The position numbers were made by a program, and so were the translations under genes. The notes below the pieces were generated by a model. That model was not told the DNA's origin. It did not search any database and saw only the letters and a list, made by a program, of their open reading frames with translations. DNA of 44,111 nt from CAZEFK01 sp964511405 (GTDB lineage Bacteria > Pseudomonadota > Alphaproteobacteria > Elsterales > Elsteraceae): assembly GCA_964511405.1 (NCBI GenBank), contig CAZEFK010000030.1, positions 1-44,111 of the forward strand, given 5' to 3'. This document shows, piece by piece, positions 18,891-26,226 of the stretch (within the stretch, counting starts at the first letter, position 1; each line of letters opens with the position of its first letter).

Positions 18891-19711
18891 TGGCGCCCGA
18901 CCCGGTCTGCCGGCAGCCGAGCGTCGTGGCCGAGCTGGCGGAGATCGTCGCCAACGCGGCGGTGAACGGCGAGTATCGCCACCTGATCGCCGCCTGCGGC
19001 GCCGAGGCGGCGGCCGCCCGGCCGGGTCAGTTCTTCCAGCTGCTGTGCCCGGCGCCGCCGGGCGAGCAGCCCTTCCTGCGCCGCCCCATGAGCGTCTATG
19101 GCGCCGACCCGGCCCGGCGCCAAGTCGAGTTCCTGTACAAGGTGACCGGGTCGGGCACCCGCGGCCTGGCCACGCTGCGCCCGGGCGACCGTCTCGACCT
19201 GATGGGTCCGCTGGGCGTCGGCTTCCGGCTGGATCCGGCCTGGCGCCGGATCGTGGCGGTCGGGCGCGGCGCCGGGCTCGCGACGCTGGCGCCGCTGGCC
19301 GCGGCCGCCCGGGCCAGCGGCATCGGGGTCACCGCCATCCTCAGCGCCCGGCGCCCGGACCTGCTGGTCTCGGTCGACCGCTTCGACCGCGAGGGCGCCG
19401 CGGTCATCGCGGTGACCGACGCCGCGCAGACCAGCGGCCCGGCCCATGTCGAGCGCCTGCTGCGCCGCTTGATCGCCGAGGGCGCCTGTGACGCACTGTT
19501 CACCTGCGGCTCCAGCCGGCTGCTGCGGGTGCAGCAGCGGCTGGCCCAGGAGTTCGGCCTGCCCGGCCAGGTCGCGCTGGAGCAGCAGATGGCCTGCGGC
19601 ATCGGCCTTTGCTACTGCTGCGTGCGCGACTTCAATGTCGGGGGCGCGCTGGTCCACCGCCGGGTGTGCTGGGACGGGCCGGTGTTCGACCTGATGGAGG
19701 CGCTGCCGTGA
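18890..19711 (+). CDS. pyrK: Dihydroorotate dehydrogenase electron-transfer subunit
   Basis: 273 residues. This subunit carries FAD and a [2Fe-2S] cluster and passes electrons between NAD(H) and the FMN of PyrD in class 1B dihydroorotate dehydrogenase. Visible features: flavin-binding block FLRRPMSVYGAD, LYKVTGSGTRGLATLRPGD, the nucleotide block VAVGRGAGLATLAPLA, and cluster ligands C236, C241, C244 (CGIGLCYCC) and C260 (RRVCWDGPVF). All four ligands are present. It overlaps pyrD by 4 bp (GTGA), consistent with a tight 1:1 complex. Class 1B is common in Firmicutes and less usual in Proteobacteria, where class 2 PyrD normally serves pyrimidine synthesis. Confidence 0.92.
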   Translation: MAPDPVCRQPSVVAELAEIVANAAVNGEYRHLIAACGAEAAAARPGQFFQLLCPAPPGEQPFLRRPMSVYGADPARRQVEFLYKVTGSGTRGLATLRPGDRLDLMGPLGVGFRLDPAWRRIVAVGRGAGLATLAPLAAAARASGIGVTAILSARRPDLLVSVDRFDREGAAVIAVTDAAQTSGPAHVERLLRRLIAEGACDALFTCGSSRLLRVQQRLAQEFGLPGQVALEQQMACGIGLCYCCVRDFNVGGALVHRRVCWDGPVFDLMEALP

Positions 19712-20685
19712 CCCCCCTGGACCTGGGCATAGATCGGGGCGTCGACCTGTCGGTGCGGGTCGGCGGGCTCGCCCTGCGCAACCCGGTGATGCCGGCGTCG
19801 GGCACCTTCGCCGAAGGCCTGGCCAAGGTCATCGACTTCAACCGGCTGGGCGCCATCGTCACCAAGACGATCACGCGCGAGCACCGCCTCGGCAATCCGC
19901 TGCCGCGGGTGGTCGAGCGCCCGGGCAGCCTGATCAACGCCATCGGCATCCCGTCGCGCGGCGTGCCCTATTTCGTCGAGCACACGCTGCCGCTCTATGC
20001 CGGCTACGACACGCCGCTGGTGGTCTCGATCTCCGCGCCCTCGGCCGAAGGCTTCGCCAGCCTGGCGGCGGAGCTGTCGATCCCCGGCGTCGCCGCCATC
20101 GAGGCCAACATCTCCTGCCCGAACATCGAGGAGGACGGCAAGGCGTTCGCCATGCGCGCCGCATCGACCGAGGCCGTGACCCGCCAGCTGCGGGCCGCGA
20201 CGTCGCTGCCGCTGTGGGTGAAGCTGACCCCCAACACCGGCGACATGCCGGAGGTGGCCCGGGCGGCCGAGGCCGCGGGCGCCGACGCCGTGGTGGTGGC
20301 CAACACCATCCTGTCGATGGCGATCGACGTGAAGACCTTCCGCCCCTGCCTGGGCAACATCCTGGGCGGGCTGTCCGGCCCGGCGATCAAGCCGATCATC
20401 CTGCGCCACGTCTTCCAATGCGCGAAGGCCGTCACCATTCCGGTGATCGGCTGCGGCGGCATCGCCACGGCCGACGACGCGGCCGAATACCTGCTGGCCG
20501 GCGCCGCCGCCGTGCAAGTCGGGACCGCGACCTTCCTGCAACCCGCCGCCATGATCGCGATCATCGACGGCCTCGCCGAGTTCTGCCGCCGCCGCGAGAT
20601 CCCGCGGGTGCGCGATCTGGTCGGCGGCGTCGTTATCGAGGAAGCCGACGAGCCCGACCTCGCCTGGCTGACGCCGGCGCCATGA
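19708..20685 (+). CDS. pyrD: Dihydroorotate dehydrogenase catalytic subunit, class 1B
   Basis: 325 residues from a GTG that overlaps the pyrK stop. FMN-dependent barrel: RNPVMPASGTFAEG, LGAIVTKTITREHRLGNPLP, SLINAIGIPSRGV, and the catalytic-loop block ANISCPN with the base C137, which marks class 1 (class 2 has serine). The phosphate-binding region IPVIGCGGIATADDA and AAAVQVGTATF follow. With PyrK next to it, this is the NAD-linked 1B type, which can run as orotate reductase in catabolic settings as well as dihydroorotate oxidase. It overlaps the next gene by 4 bp. Confidence 0.93.
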   Translation: MTPLDLGIDRGVDLSVRVGGLALRNPVMPASGTFAEGLAKVIDFNRLGAIVTKTITREHRLGNPLPRVVERPGSLINAIGIPSRGVPYFVEHTLPLYAGYDTPLVVSISAPSAEGFASLAAELSIPGVAAIEANISCPNIEEDGKAFAMRAASTEAVTRQLRAATSLPLWVKLTPNTGDMPEVARAAEAAGADAVVVANTILSMAIDVKTFRPCLGNILGGLSGPAIKPIILRHVFQCAKAVTIPVIGCGGIATADDAAEYLLAGAAAVQVGTATFLQPAAMIAIIDGLAEFCRRREIPRVRDLVGGVVIEEADEPDLAWLTPAP

Positions 20686-21968
20686 CCGCGGCCCAGTCCC
20701 CGTTCGGGTCCGACCACGTGCGCGACCGCGCCTTGGCCGAGCAGCTGTTCGCCGAACTCGCGGCGCGCACCGGCGATGGCGTCGGCATCACCCGCGCCAG
20801 CTATGGCGACGGCGAGTCCGCCGCCCTCGACATCATCGAGCGGGCGGCGCGCACCCTCGGCCTCGACGCCGAGCGCGACGCCGCGGCCAACCTGGTCGTG
20901 ACCCTGCCCGGCCGCGAGCCGGATCTGCCGATCCTGGCCTGCGGATCGCATCTCGACTCCGTACCCCAGGGTGGCAATTACGACGGGGCGGCCGGCGTCG
21001 TGGCCGGCCTTGCCATCCTGGCCGGATTCCGGGCCGACGGCCTGCGGCCGCGGCGCACGATCCGGCTGTTCGGACTGCGCGGCGAGGAAAGCGCGCGCTT
21101 CGGCCGGGCCTATGTCGGGTCGGGGGCGCTGCTCGGGCGGCTGGCGGCGGTCGACCTCGCGCTCACCGCCGCCGACACCGGCCGGACGCTTGGCGACTGC
21201 CTGCGCGACGCCGGCGCCGACGTCGATCGCATCGCCCGCGGCGCGCCGCTGCTGGACCCGGCCCGGATCGCCGCCTGGGTCGAGCTGCATATCGAGCAGG
21301 GACCGGTGCTGGCGGCCCGCAACCTGCCGGTCGGCATCGTCACCGGCATCCGCGGCAATATTCGGCACCGGGTCGTGACCTGCACCGGCGAGCCCGGCCA
21401 CTCGGGCGCCGTGCCGCGCTGGCTGCGCCGCGACGCGGTGTTCGCGGCGGCCGAGCTGCTGAGCCATCTCGACCGCCATTGGCGCACGCTCCTGGAGCGC
21501 GGCCGCGATGTGGTCGTGACCGCCGGCGTGTTCGGAACCGACCCGCAGGAGCATGCGATCGCCCGCATCCCCGGCACCGCCCGCTTCAGCTTCGAGATCC
21601 GCAGCCAGAGCCTGGCGACCCTGGAGGCGTTCTATGACCTGTTCGTCTCGGAATGCGGGCGCATCGGCGACGAGCGCGGGGTCGACTTCCGGCTCGACCG
21701 GCGGCTGGATTCGGCGCCGGCGGTGATGGACGCGGACTGGGTGGCGCGGCTCAAGGCGGCGGCCCGCGGCCTGGGCCTGCCCGACGAGGAGATCCCCAGC
21801 GGCGCCGGCCATGACGCCGCAGTGTTCGCCAATGCCGGGGTACCCAGCGCCATGGTCTTCGTGCGCAACGAGCACGGCTCGCACAATCCCCGCGAGGCCA
21901 TGGCCATTGACGACTTCCTGTCGGGCGTGGCGGTGATGCGGGCGGCCCTGCGGGAGGCGGCGCAATGA
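20682..21968 (+). CDS. M20-family N-carbamoyl amino acid hydrolase (hydantoinase/carbamoylase)
   Basis: 428 residues. Metal ligands of the family are all visible: CGSHLDSVPQGG (H90, D92), NYDGAAGV, RGEESARF (EE pair), WVELHIEQGPVL, GEPGHSGAVP and the C-terminal GHDAAVFANAGVPS with GSHNPREAM. Enzymes of this group split N-carbamoyl amino acids, beta-ureidopropionate or allantoate, releasing CO2 and ammonia. Next to PyrKD, N-carbamoyl-aspartate (ureidosuccinate) is an attractive substrate: it is what dihydroorotate becomes after ring opening. That is inference; no dihydroorotase gene is seen here. It overlaps both neighbours by 4 bp. Confidence 0.9.
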   Translation: MTAAQSPFGSDHVRDRALAEQLFAELAARTGDGVGITRASYGDGESAALDIIERAARTLGLDAERDAAANLVVTLPGREPDLPILACGSHLDSVPQGGNYDGAAGVVAGLAILAGFRADGLRPRRTIRLFGLRGEESARFGRAYVGSGALLGRLAAVDLALTAADTGRTLGDCLRDAGADVDRIARGAPLLDPARIAAWVELHIEQGPVLAARNLPVGIVTGIRGNIRHRVVTCTGEPGHSGAVPRWLRRDAVFAAAELLSHLDRHWRTLLERGRDVVVTAGVFGTDPQEHAIARIPGTARFSFEIRSQSLATLEAFYDLFVSECGRIGDERGVDFRLDRRLDSAPAVMDADWVARLKAAARGLGLPDEEIPSGAGHDAAVFANAGVPSAMVFVRNEHGSHNPREAMAIDDFLSGVAVMRAALREAAQ

Positions 21969-22666
21969 CCGGATCATCCATCGGCGAGCGGACCGCGGCG
22001 CTGCTGCTCGAAGCCGGCGCCATCCATGTCAGCCGCCGGCAGCCCTTCATCCTGGCCGCGGGCTGGGCGAGCCCCGTCTATGTCGACGTCAGGCTGCTGG
22101 TCGGCGAGCCGACGCTGCGCCGCGCGGTCACCAGCTTGGCCGCCGCCCAGGTCCGAACGATGCCGGACGCAGACCGGATCGACGCGGTGGCCGGGGCCGA
22201 GACCGCCGGCATACCGTTCGCCGCCTGGCTGGCCGACCGGCTGGACCTGCCGTTGCGCTATGTACGCAAGCATCCGCTGGGCGTCGGCCGCAACGCCCAA
22301 GTCGAAGGCGGCCCGGTCGAGGGCCGGCGCGTACTGCTGGTCGACGATCTGACCACCGACGGCGGCAGCAAGCTGGGGTTCGTCAGGGGACTGCGCGCCG
22401 CGGGGGCGACGGTCGACCGCATCCTCACCATCTTCTATCACGACGCGTTCCCGGGTGCGGGGACGCGCCTGGGCGACGCCGGCCTCGCGCTGCACGCGCT
22501 GGCGACCTGGGCCGACGTGCTGCGCGGCGACGCGGCCGGCCGCCTGGCGCCCGAGGACCGCGCCGCGATCGCCGAGTTTCTGGCCGATCCCGTCGCCTGG
22601 TCGGCGCGCCATGGCGGCCGCGTCGGTCAAGCCAAGCCGAACCAACCGAACGAGGCGGACCGATGA
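21965..22666 (+). CDS. pyrE: Orotate phosphoribosyltransferase
   Basis: 233 residues. It converts orotate plus PRPP to OMP. The PRPP-binding motif VLLVDDLTTDGGSK contains the acidic pair D127-D128, and the catalytic-loop lysine lies in RYVRKHPLGVG. The N-terminal LEAGAIHVSRRQPFILAAGW and SPVYVDVRLL match PyrE. The C-terminal 40 residues are longer than usual and end in a poorly conserved tail. Overlaps on both sides (ATGA) show co-translation with the carbamoylase and the unknown gene. It is probably a second, cluster-specific PyrE, which needs the rest of the genome to confirm. Confidence 0.9.
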   Translation: MTGSSIGERTAALLLEAGAIHVSRRQPFILAAGWASPVYVDVRLLVGEPTLRRAVTSLAAAQVRTMPDADRIDAVAGAETAGIPFAAWLADRLDLPLRYVRKHPLGVGRNAQVEGGPVEGRRVLLVDDLTTDGGSKLGFVRGLRAAGATVDRILTIFYHDAFPGAGTRLGDAGLALHALATWADVLRGDAAGRLAPEDRAAIAEFLADPVAWSARHGGRVGQAKPNQPNEADR

Positions 22667-22968
22667 ACGAGTTGCTGACCTGGTTGCGCGCACAGCAGGT
22701 GGGCGTGCGCACCTGCACCGAATTCCAGGAGCGGGCGCTGGCCCTACGCGCGGCCGAGCCGCAGCAGGCGGCGCTGCTGCGGCTGCTGGCCGACCTCGCC
22801 GGCCGCTTCGTCGACCGCTACTACGATCAGCCGCTGTCGATCGACGTCGCCGCCCGCGCCCTCGACACGCTGACCGGCTTCGTCACCCGAGCCGTGGACC
22901 GGACGGCCGCCGGCCCGGGCGAGATGCTGGCGCTGCTCAACGAGATCGGCACCGCCGAGCTGGCGTGA
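22663..22968 (+). CDS. Unknown 101-residue protein, last gene of the pyrKD-type cluster
   Basis: Starts with an ATG overlapping the pyrE stop by 4 bp, so it is translated with the operon. The sequence is helical and charged (ERALALRAAEPQQAALLRLL, then DLAGRFVDRYYDQPLSIDVA) with no signal peptide, membrane segment or metal motif. I do not recognise a family. Its position suggests a small partner or regulator of the enzymes. It ends one base from the convergent VOC gene. Confidence 0.72.
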   Translation: MNELLTWLRAQQVGVRTCTEFQERALALRAAEPQQAALLRLLADLAGRFVDRYYDQPLSIDVAARALDTLTGFVTRAVDRTAAGPGEMLALLNEIGTAELA

Positions 22969-22969
22969 T

Positions 22970-23338
22970 TCAGACGACCGCCGGGGCGAACACGCGCAGG
23001 CGGTGGCCGTCGGGGTCCAGGGCCACGAAGGTGAAGCCGAAATCCAGCTGAGTGGGCGGCTGGGCGATCGCCAGGCCGCGGGCCGCCCAATCAGCATGGA
23101 GGGCATCGACCGCGGCGGCGTCGGCCACCGCGAAGCCCAGCTCGCTGCCGCCCGCGGCCTGCGGCGCCGGCTCCGCGGTGTGGCGCGACCACAGGCCGAG
23201 CTTGGTGCCGGCGGCCATCGCGAACATGGCGAAGGTGGGCGACTGCTCGATCGGCTGGCGACCGAGCAGGCCGGCGTAGAAGGCCGCGCTGGCGGCGGGG
23301 CTGTCGACGAACAGAAGGACGATATCGAGCTCGGGCAT
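22970..23338 (-). CDS. VOC-family (glyoxalase/dioxygenase fold) protein
   Basis: 122 residues, one full VOC unit of two beta-alpha-beta-beta-beta modules: LDIVLLFVDSPAASAAFYAG at the start, GGSELGFAVADAAAVDALHA in the middle, and ALDPDGHRLRVFAP at the end. Only some of the usual metal ligands (H/Q/E) are in place, so it could be a binding protein as well as an enzyme. It is divergent from the PadR gene; a short inverted ATCGA/TCGAT pair lies near 23402-23415 upstream. Confidence 0.82.
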   Translation of the reverse strand: MPELDIVLLFVDSPAASAAFYAGLLGRQPIEQSPTFAMFAMAAGTKLGLWSRHTAEPAPQAAGGSELGFAVADAAAVDALHADWAARGLAIAQPPTQLDFGFTFVALDPDGHRLRVFAPAVV

Positions 23339-23439
23339 GGCCGGGTTCCTTGGTTGGTGACCGGCTCAGGCTAGGACGGACCACTGCCAGTTTCTGGCAG
23401 CATCGATTTTTCGATCGGAGCCCGGTTGAAGCCGACACG

Positions 23440-23474
23440 GTTTCGATATATCTATATCTTCGATATAACGAAAC
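23440..23474. promoter_or_regulatory. Operator-like inverted repeat before the PadR gene
   Basis: Arms of 13 bp at 23440-23452 (GTTTCGATATATC) and 23462-23474 (GATATAACGAAAC) pair with one mismatch across a 9-bp spacer. The 35-bp site is strikingly AT-rich for this genome and ends 16 bp before the PadR start codon. A -10-like TATAAC (23464-23469) lies inside the right arm, so binding would block the promoter: autoregulation is the natural reading. Confidence 0.7.
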
Positions 23475-23489
23475 CCAGTCGGAGCACCG

Positions 23490-24059
23490 ATGTTCCACCA
23501 TCTCCGCCATCATCTGCACCGCCATGCCGAGCGGCGCTTCGCCCGCGATCCGCTGGGCGGCGGCGACCACGGCCATCATCACCATCATCGCCACGGCCGC
23601 CGCGGCCGACCGTTCGACCATGGCGAGCTGCGCTTCATCGTGCTGCGCCTGATCGCCGAGCAGCCACGCCACGGCTATGAGATCATCAAGGCGATCGAGT
23701 CGGCCTTCGGCGGCACCTACAGCCCCAGCCCCGGCGTCATCTATCCGACCCTGACGCTGCTGGAGGAGCTGGGCCACGCCAGCGTCGAGGAACAGGCGGG
23801 CAAGAAGCGCTACGCCGTCACCGAGGCCGGCCGCGCCTTCCTGGAGGCCAACAGCGGCGCCGCGGCCGCCGCCATGGCCCGCATGGACGAGGCCCGCGAG
23901 GCCATGGGCGGCGGCCCGCCGGCGCCGATCTTCCGCGCCATCCACAACCTGAAGCTGGCCGTGAATCTGCGCCTGGGGCGCGGCCCCTTGAACGACGAGC
24001 AGGTCAGGCGCATCGCCGAGACCCTCGACGCCGCCGCCGCCGCCATCGAGCAGATCTGA
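23490..24059 (+). CDS. PadR-family regulator with His-rich N-terminus (YqjI-like)
   Basis: 189 residues. The first 40 residues are loaded with histidine (HHLRHHLHRHAERR and DHGHHHHHRHGRRGR), followed by the PadR winged helix: FDHGELRFIVLRLI, PRHGYEIIKAIE, TYSPSPGVIYPTLTLLEELG, KKRYAVTEAG. The C-terminal helices should dimerise. This layout matches E. coli YqjI, a nickel-responsive PadR repressor with a metal-binding leader that controls a ferric-siderophore reductase. Here the next gene is DUF2218, a family often seen near siderophore-interacting proteins. I infer a metal-sensing repressor; the operator-like repeat upstream fits autorepression. Confidence 0.88.
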   Translation: MFHHLRHHLHRHAERRFARDPLGGGDHGHHHHHRHGRRGRPFDHGELRFIVLRLIAEQPRHGYEIIKAIESAFGGTYSPSPGVIYPTLTLLEELGHASVEEQAGKKRYAVTEAGRAFLEANSGAAAAAMARMDEAREAMGGGPPAPIFRAIHNLKLAVNLRLGRGPLNDEQVRRIAETLDAAAAAIEQI

Positions 24060-24074
24060 CCCGGGAGATCACCC

Positions 24075-24359
24075 ATGCCCACCGCCATCGCCACCGTCCG
24101 CACCGACGCCGGCAGCCGCTACCTCCAGCAGCTGTGCAAGCATTTCGCGCACAAGCTGCCGGCCCGCTTCGACCCGCAGCACGGCCGGATCGAGTTTCCG
24201 GCCGGTCTGTGCACCCTCGCGGCCGCACCCGACGGCCTGACCCTGACCGTCGAGACGCCCGACGCCGACTCGCTGGCCCGCCTCACCGACGTAGTGGCGC
24301 GCCACCTCCAGCGCTTCGCCTTCCGCGAGGAGCCCGCCGTCGCGTGGACGCATCGCTAG
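24075..24359 (+). CDS. DUF2218 protein
   Basis: 94 residues, 15 bp after the PadR gene with GGGAG before the ATG. Family blocks: YLQQLCKHFAHKLPARFD, HGRIEFPAGLC, the central LTLTVETPDADSLARL and VARHLQRFAFRE near the end with AVAWTH. DUF2218 proteins have unknown chemistry but are often linked with siderophore-interacting proteins and iron uptake. Likely co-transcribed with, and controlled by, the upstream PadR regulator. Confidence 0.85.
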   Translation: MPTAIATVRTDAGSRYLQQLCKHFAHKLPARFDPQHGRIEFPAGLCTLAAAPDGLTLTVETPDADSLARLTDVVARHLQRFAFREEPAVAWTHR

Positions 24360-24372
24360 GAAGTCGGGCTAG

Positions 24373-25083
24373 CTAGCGCTCCCGAATCCCCTCCGCCGCC
24401 TTCCATTCCTTCAACAGCGCCGGCCGGCGGCGCGGATAGCGGGTCTCGGTGGCGGTCAGGGCCGCGATGCGGTCGGTGCGGAAATGCCGGAAGCCCTGGC
24501 GCAGCTCGCACCAGGCCGCGACCACCCGGGCCCCGTCGAAGTAGCCCAGCGCGAATGGCCAGATCGTGCGCGCGGTCTCCGGCCCGGTGCCGGCGCTGTA
24601 GCGGATCTCTAGCTTGCGTTCGCGCCGGATCGCCTGGCGAATGACCGCGACCTCGGCGTCGCCGGCAGCGATCGGCAGGCCCGGGCCGATCGTCGATCGG
24701 CCCGGACCGACCAGCAAGGTCGACTGATCGACCAGGTCGCGCAGGTCGGGCGGCAGCACGGCGGCAATGCGCGCGAGCGCATCGCGCGCCGCCGCCGCCA
24801 GCCTGATGTCGCCACGCTGGACGACCCAGCGCGAGCCCAGCACCAAAGCCTCGATCTCCTCGTCCGAGAACATCAGCGGCGGCAGCAGGAAGCCCGGCCG
24901 CAGCAGATAGCCGACGCCGGGCTCGCCGTCGATCCGCGCCCCCTGCGCCTGTAGGCTGGCGATGTCGCGATAGAGGGTGCGCAGGCTGATCCCCAGCTCG
25001 GCGGCCAGGCTGCGGCCGCTGACCGGGCGGCGGTGCCGGCGCAGCATCTGGATCAGGTCGAGCAGGCGCTCGGCGCGCGACAT
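24373..25083 (-). CDS. HTH/WYL-domain transcriptional regulator (YafY type)
   Basis: 236 residues. An N-terminal DeoR-like winged helix (SRAERLLDLIQMLRRHRRPV, ELGISLRTLYRDIASLQ, ARIDGEPGVGYLL) is followed by a WYL domain (block KLEIRYSAGTGPETARTIWP, then GYFDGARVVAAWCELR and FRHFRTDRI). WYL domains sense nucleotides or other small ligands. The usual W-Y-L triplet is not exact. It begins one base after the stop of the nucleotidyltransferase-type gene, so the two are co-transcribed. Confidence 0.9.
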   Translation of the reverse strand: MSRAERLLDLIQMLRRHRRPVSGRSLAAELGISLRTLYRDIASLQAQGARIDGEPGVGYLLRPGFLLPPLMFSDEEIEALVLGSRWVVQRGDIRLAAAARDALARIAAVLPPDLRDLVDQSTLLVGPGRSTIGPGLPIAAGDAEVAVIRQAIRRERKLEIRYSAGTGPETARTIWPFALGYFDGARVVAAWCELRQGFRHFRTDRIAALTATETRYPRRRPALLKEWKAAEGIRER

Positions 25084-25084
25084 C

Positions 25085-25645
25085 TCAGCCCGCCAGCACG
25101 GTCAGCCACGGCCAGCGGGCCTGGTAGCTGCGGCACTTCTCCTGGAAGCGCGCGGTCAGCGGGTTCAGCGGATTGGGGCGCAGGACGCCGGCATAGAGAT
25201 CGTCGAGCCCATAGGGCGCATAGATCTCCAGCCCGCTCCCGGCCGGGCGCACGCCCAGCGACGTGCACGGCACCAGGAAGCGGTCGATGCCGTCGCGGGC
25301 CGAGCCCAGGGGCGGATAGGCACTGCCGAAGCGCTGCGGATACCACAGATGGACGCGCGCCTGGTTGCGGACCTCGGCCACGCACCCCAGGTCGCCCAGC
25401 CCCGCGCCGACGCGGCGGATGACCTGGTCCTCGGCGGCCCAGGAGAGGTCGCCGGCGTCGAAATAGAACAGGTCGTAGTCGCGGATAGCAGCCTCCGGGG
25501 CTTGGTCGGACAGGCGATTCCACACGGTCTGCGCCAGGCAGCCCGCGACCAGCCAGCCGTCGGCGAGCCCGAGTCGCGGCCAGTGCGCCAGGATTGCCCG
25601 GACGACCGTGTTGCTTTGGACGTCGGCGATGAACCGGTCCTGCAT
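25085..25645 (-). CDS. Nucleotidyltransferase-fold family protein (COG3575-like)
   Basis: 186 residues from ATG 25645. Blocks WLVAGCLAQTVWNRL and AIRDYDLFYFDAGDLSW place the G..xx and D-x-D metal motif of the pol-beta-like nucleotidyltransferase fold; VRNQARVHLWYPQRFG and GLDDLYAGVLRPNPL are also shared by this hypothetical family. The biological substrate is not known. The frame is open far upstream, but that part is low-complexity and overlaps the DoxX gene on the other strand, so I use the internal ATG. Confidence 0.8.
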   Translation of the reverse strand: MQDRFIADVQSNTVVRAILAHWPRLGLADGWLVAGCLAQTVWNRLSDQAPEAAIRDYDLFYFDAGDLSWAAEDQVIRRVGAGLGDLGCVAEVRNQARVHLWYPQRFGSAYPPLGSARDGIDRFLVPCTSLGVRPAGSGLEIYAPYGLDDLYAGVLRPNPLNPLTARFQEKCRSYQARWPWLTVLAG

Positions 25646-25704
25646 CCTGCCTCCGCTTCGCGTGCGGCTTATGTCAGTTTGAGCCGCATGCCACCGGAGG
25701 GTCC

Positions 25705-26154
25705 ATGACCGATGCCCCTGCCCCGCTGATCCCGGCCCTGGCCGGTGTCTACCGCCGCGTCGGCGGCTGGGGGTATCCGCTGATCCGCATCGCCGCCGGC
25801 CTGATGCTGGTGCCCCACGGCTGGGCCAAGCTGGTCGACGGCGAGGTCCACCAGCTGGCCGCCAATTTCGCCGTCGTCGGGCCGGTGCCGGCCGGCTTCT
25901 GGGCCTATCTGGTCGCCTCGGTGGAGCTGTTCGGCGGGCTGCTGCTGGCGGCCGGGCTGCTGACACGCCTGGCGGCCGCGGCGATCGCGATCGAGATGGC
26001 GGTCATCGTGCTGAAGGTGCATCTGGCCAACGGCTTCTTCTGGACCCGGCTCGGCTACGAGTTCCCGCTGCTGTGGGGCCTGGTCTGCCTGGGCATCCTG
26101 TGTGCGGGCAGCGGCCCGGCCTCGCTCGACCGGGCGATCGGCCGCGAGCTGTAG
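25705..26154 (+). CDS. DoxX-family membrane protein
   Basis: 149 residues with four hydrophobic segments. The block PLIRIAAGLMLVPHGWAKLV is the DoxX hallmark, followed by VASVELFGGLLLAAGLLTRL. CGGAGGG precedes the ATG. DoxX proteins sit in the inner membrane and are loosely tied to quinone or oxidative-stress functions; nothing here narrows this further. It stands alone between a minus-strand pair and livK. Confidence 0.88.
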   Translation: MTDAPAPLIPALAGVYRRVGGWGYPLIRIAAGLMLVPHGWAKLVDGEVHQLAANFAVVGPVPAGFWAYLVASVELFGGLLLAAGLLTRLAAAAIAIEMAVIVLKVHLANGFFWTRLGYEFPLLWGLVCLGILCAGSGPASLDRAIGREL

Positions 26155-26177
26155 CTAGCCGCGGAAAATTTCAAACT

Positions 26178-26183
26178 TATAAT
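26178..26183 (+). promoter_or_regulatory. Putative -10 element before livK
   Basis: TATAAT inside an AT-rich patch (26165-26186), 44 bp before the livK ATG. No good -35 is visible 17 bp upstream, so an activator or a divergent -35 is possible. Confidence 0.45.
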
Positions 26184-26226
26184 ATCGGTCAAGCCCCACG
26201 CAGGGCACCCCAAAGGGAGAACCATC

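Noticed and set aside
26178..26183. Full sigma-70 promoter for livK
   Set aside because: The -10 is good but no acceptable -35 lies at the right distance, so only the -10 is listed.
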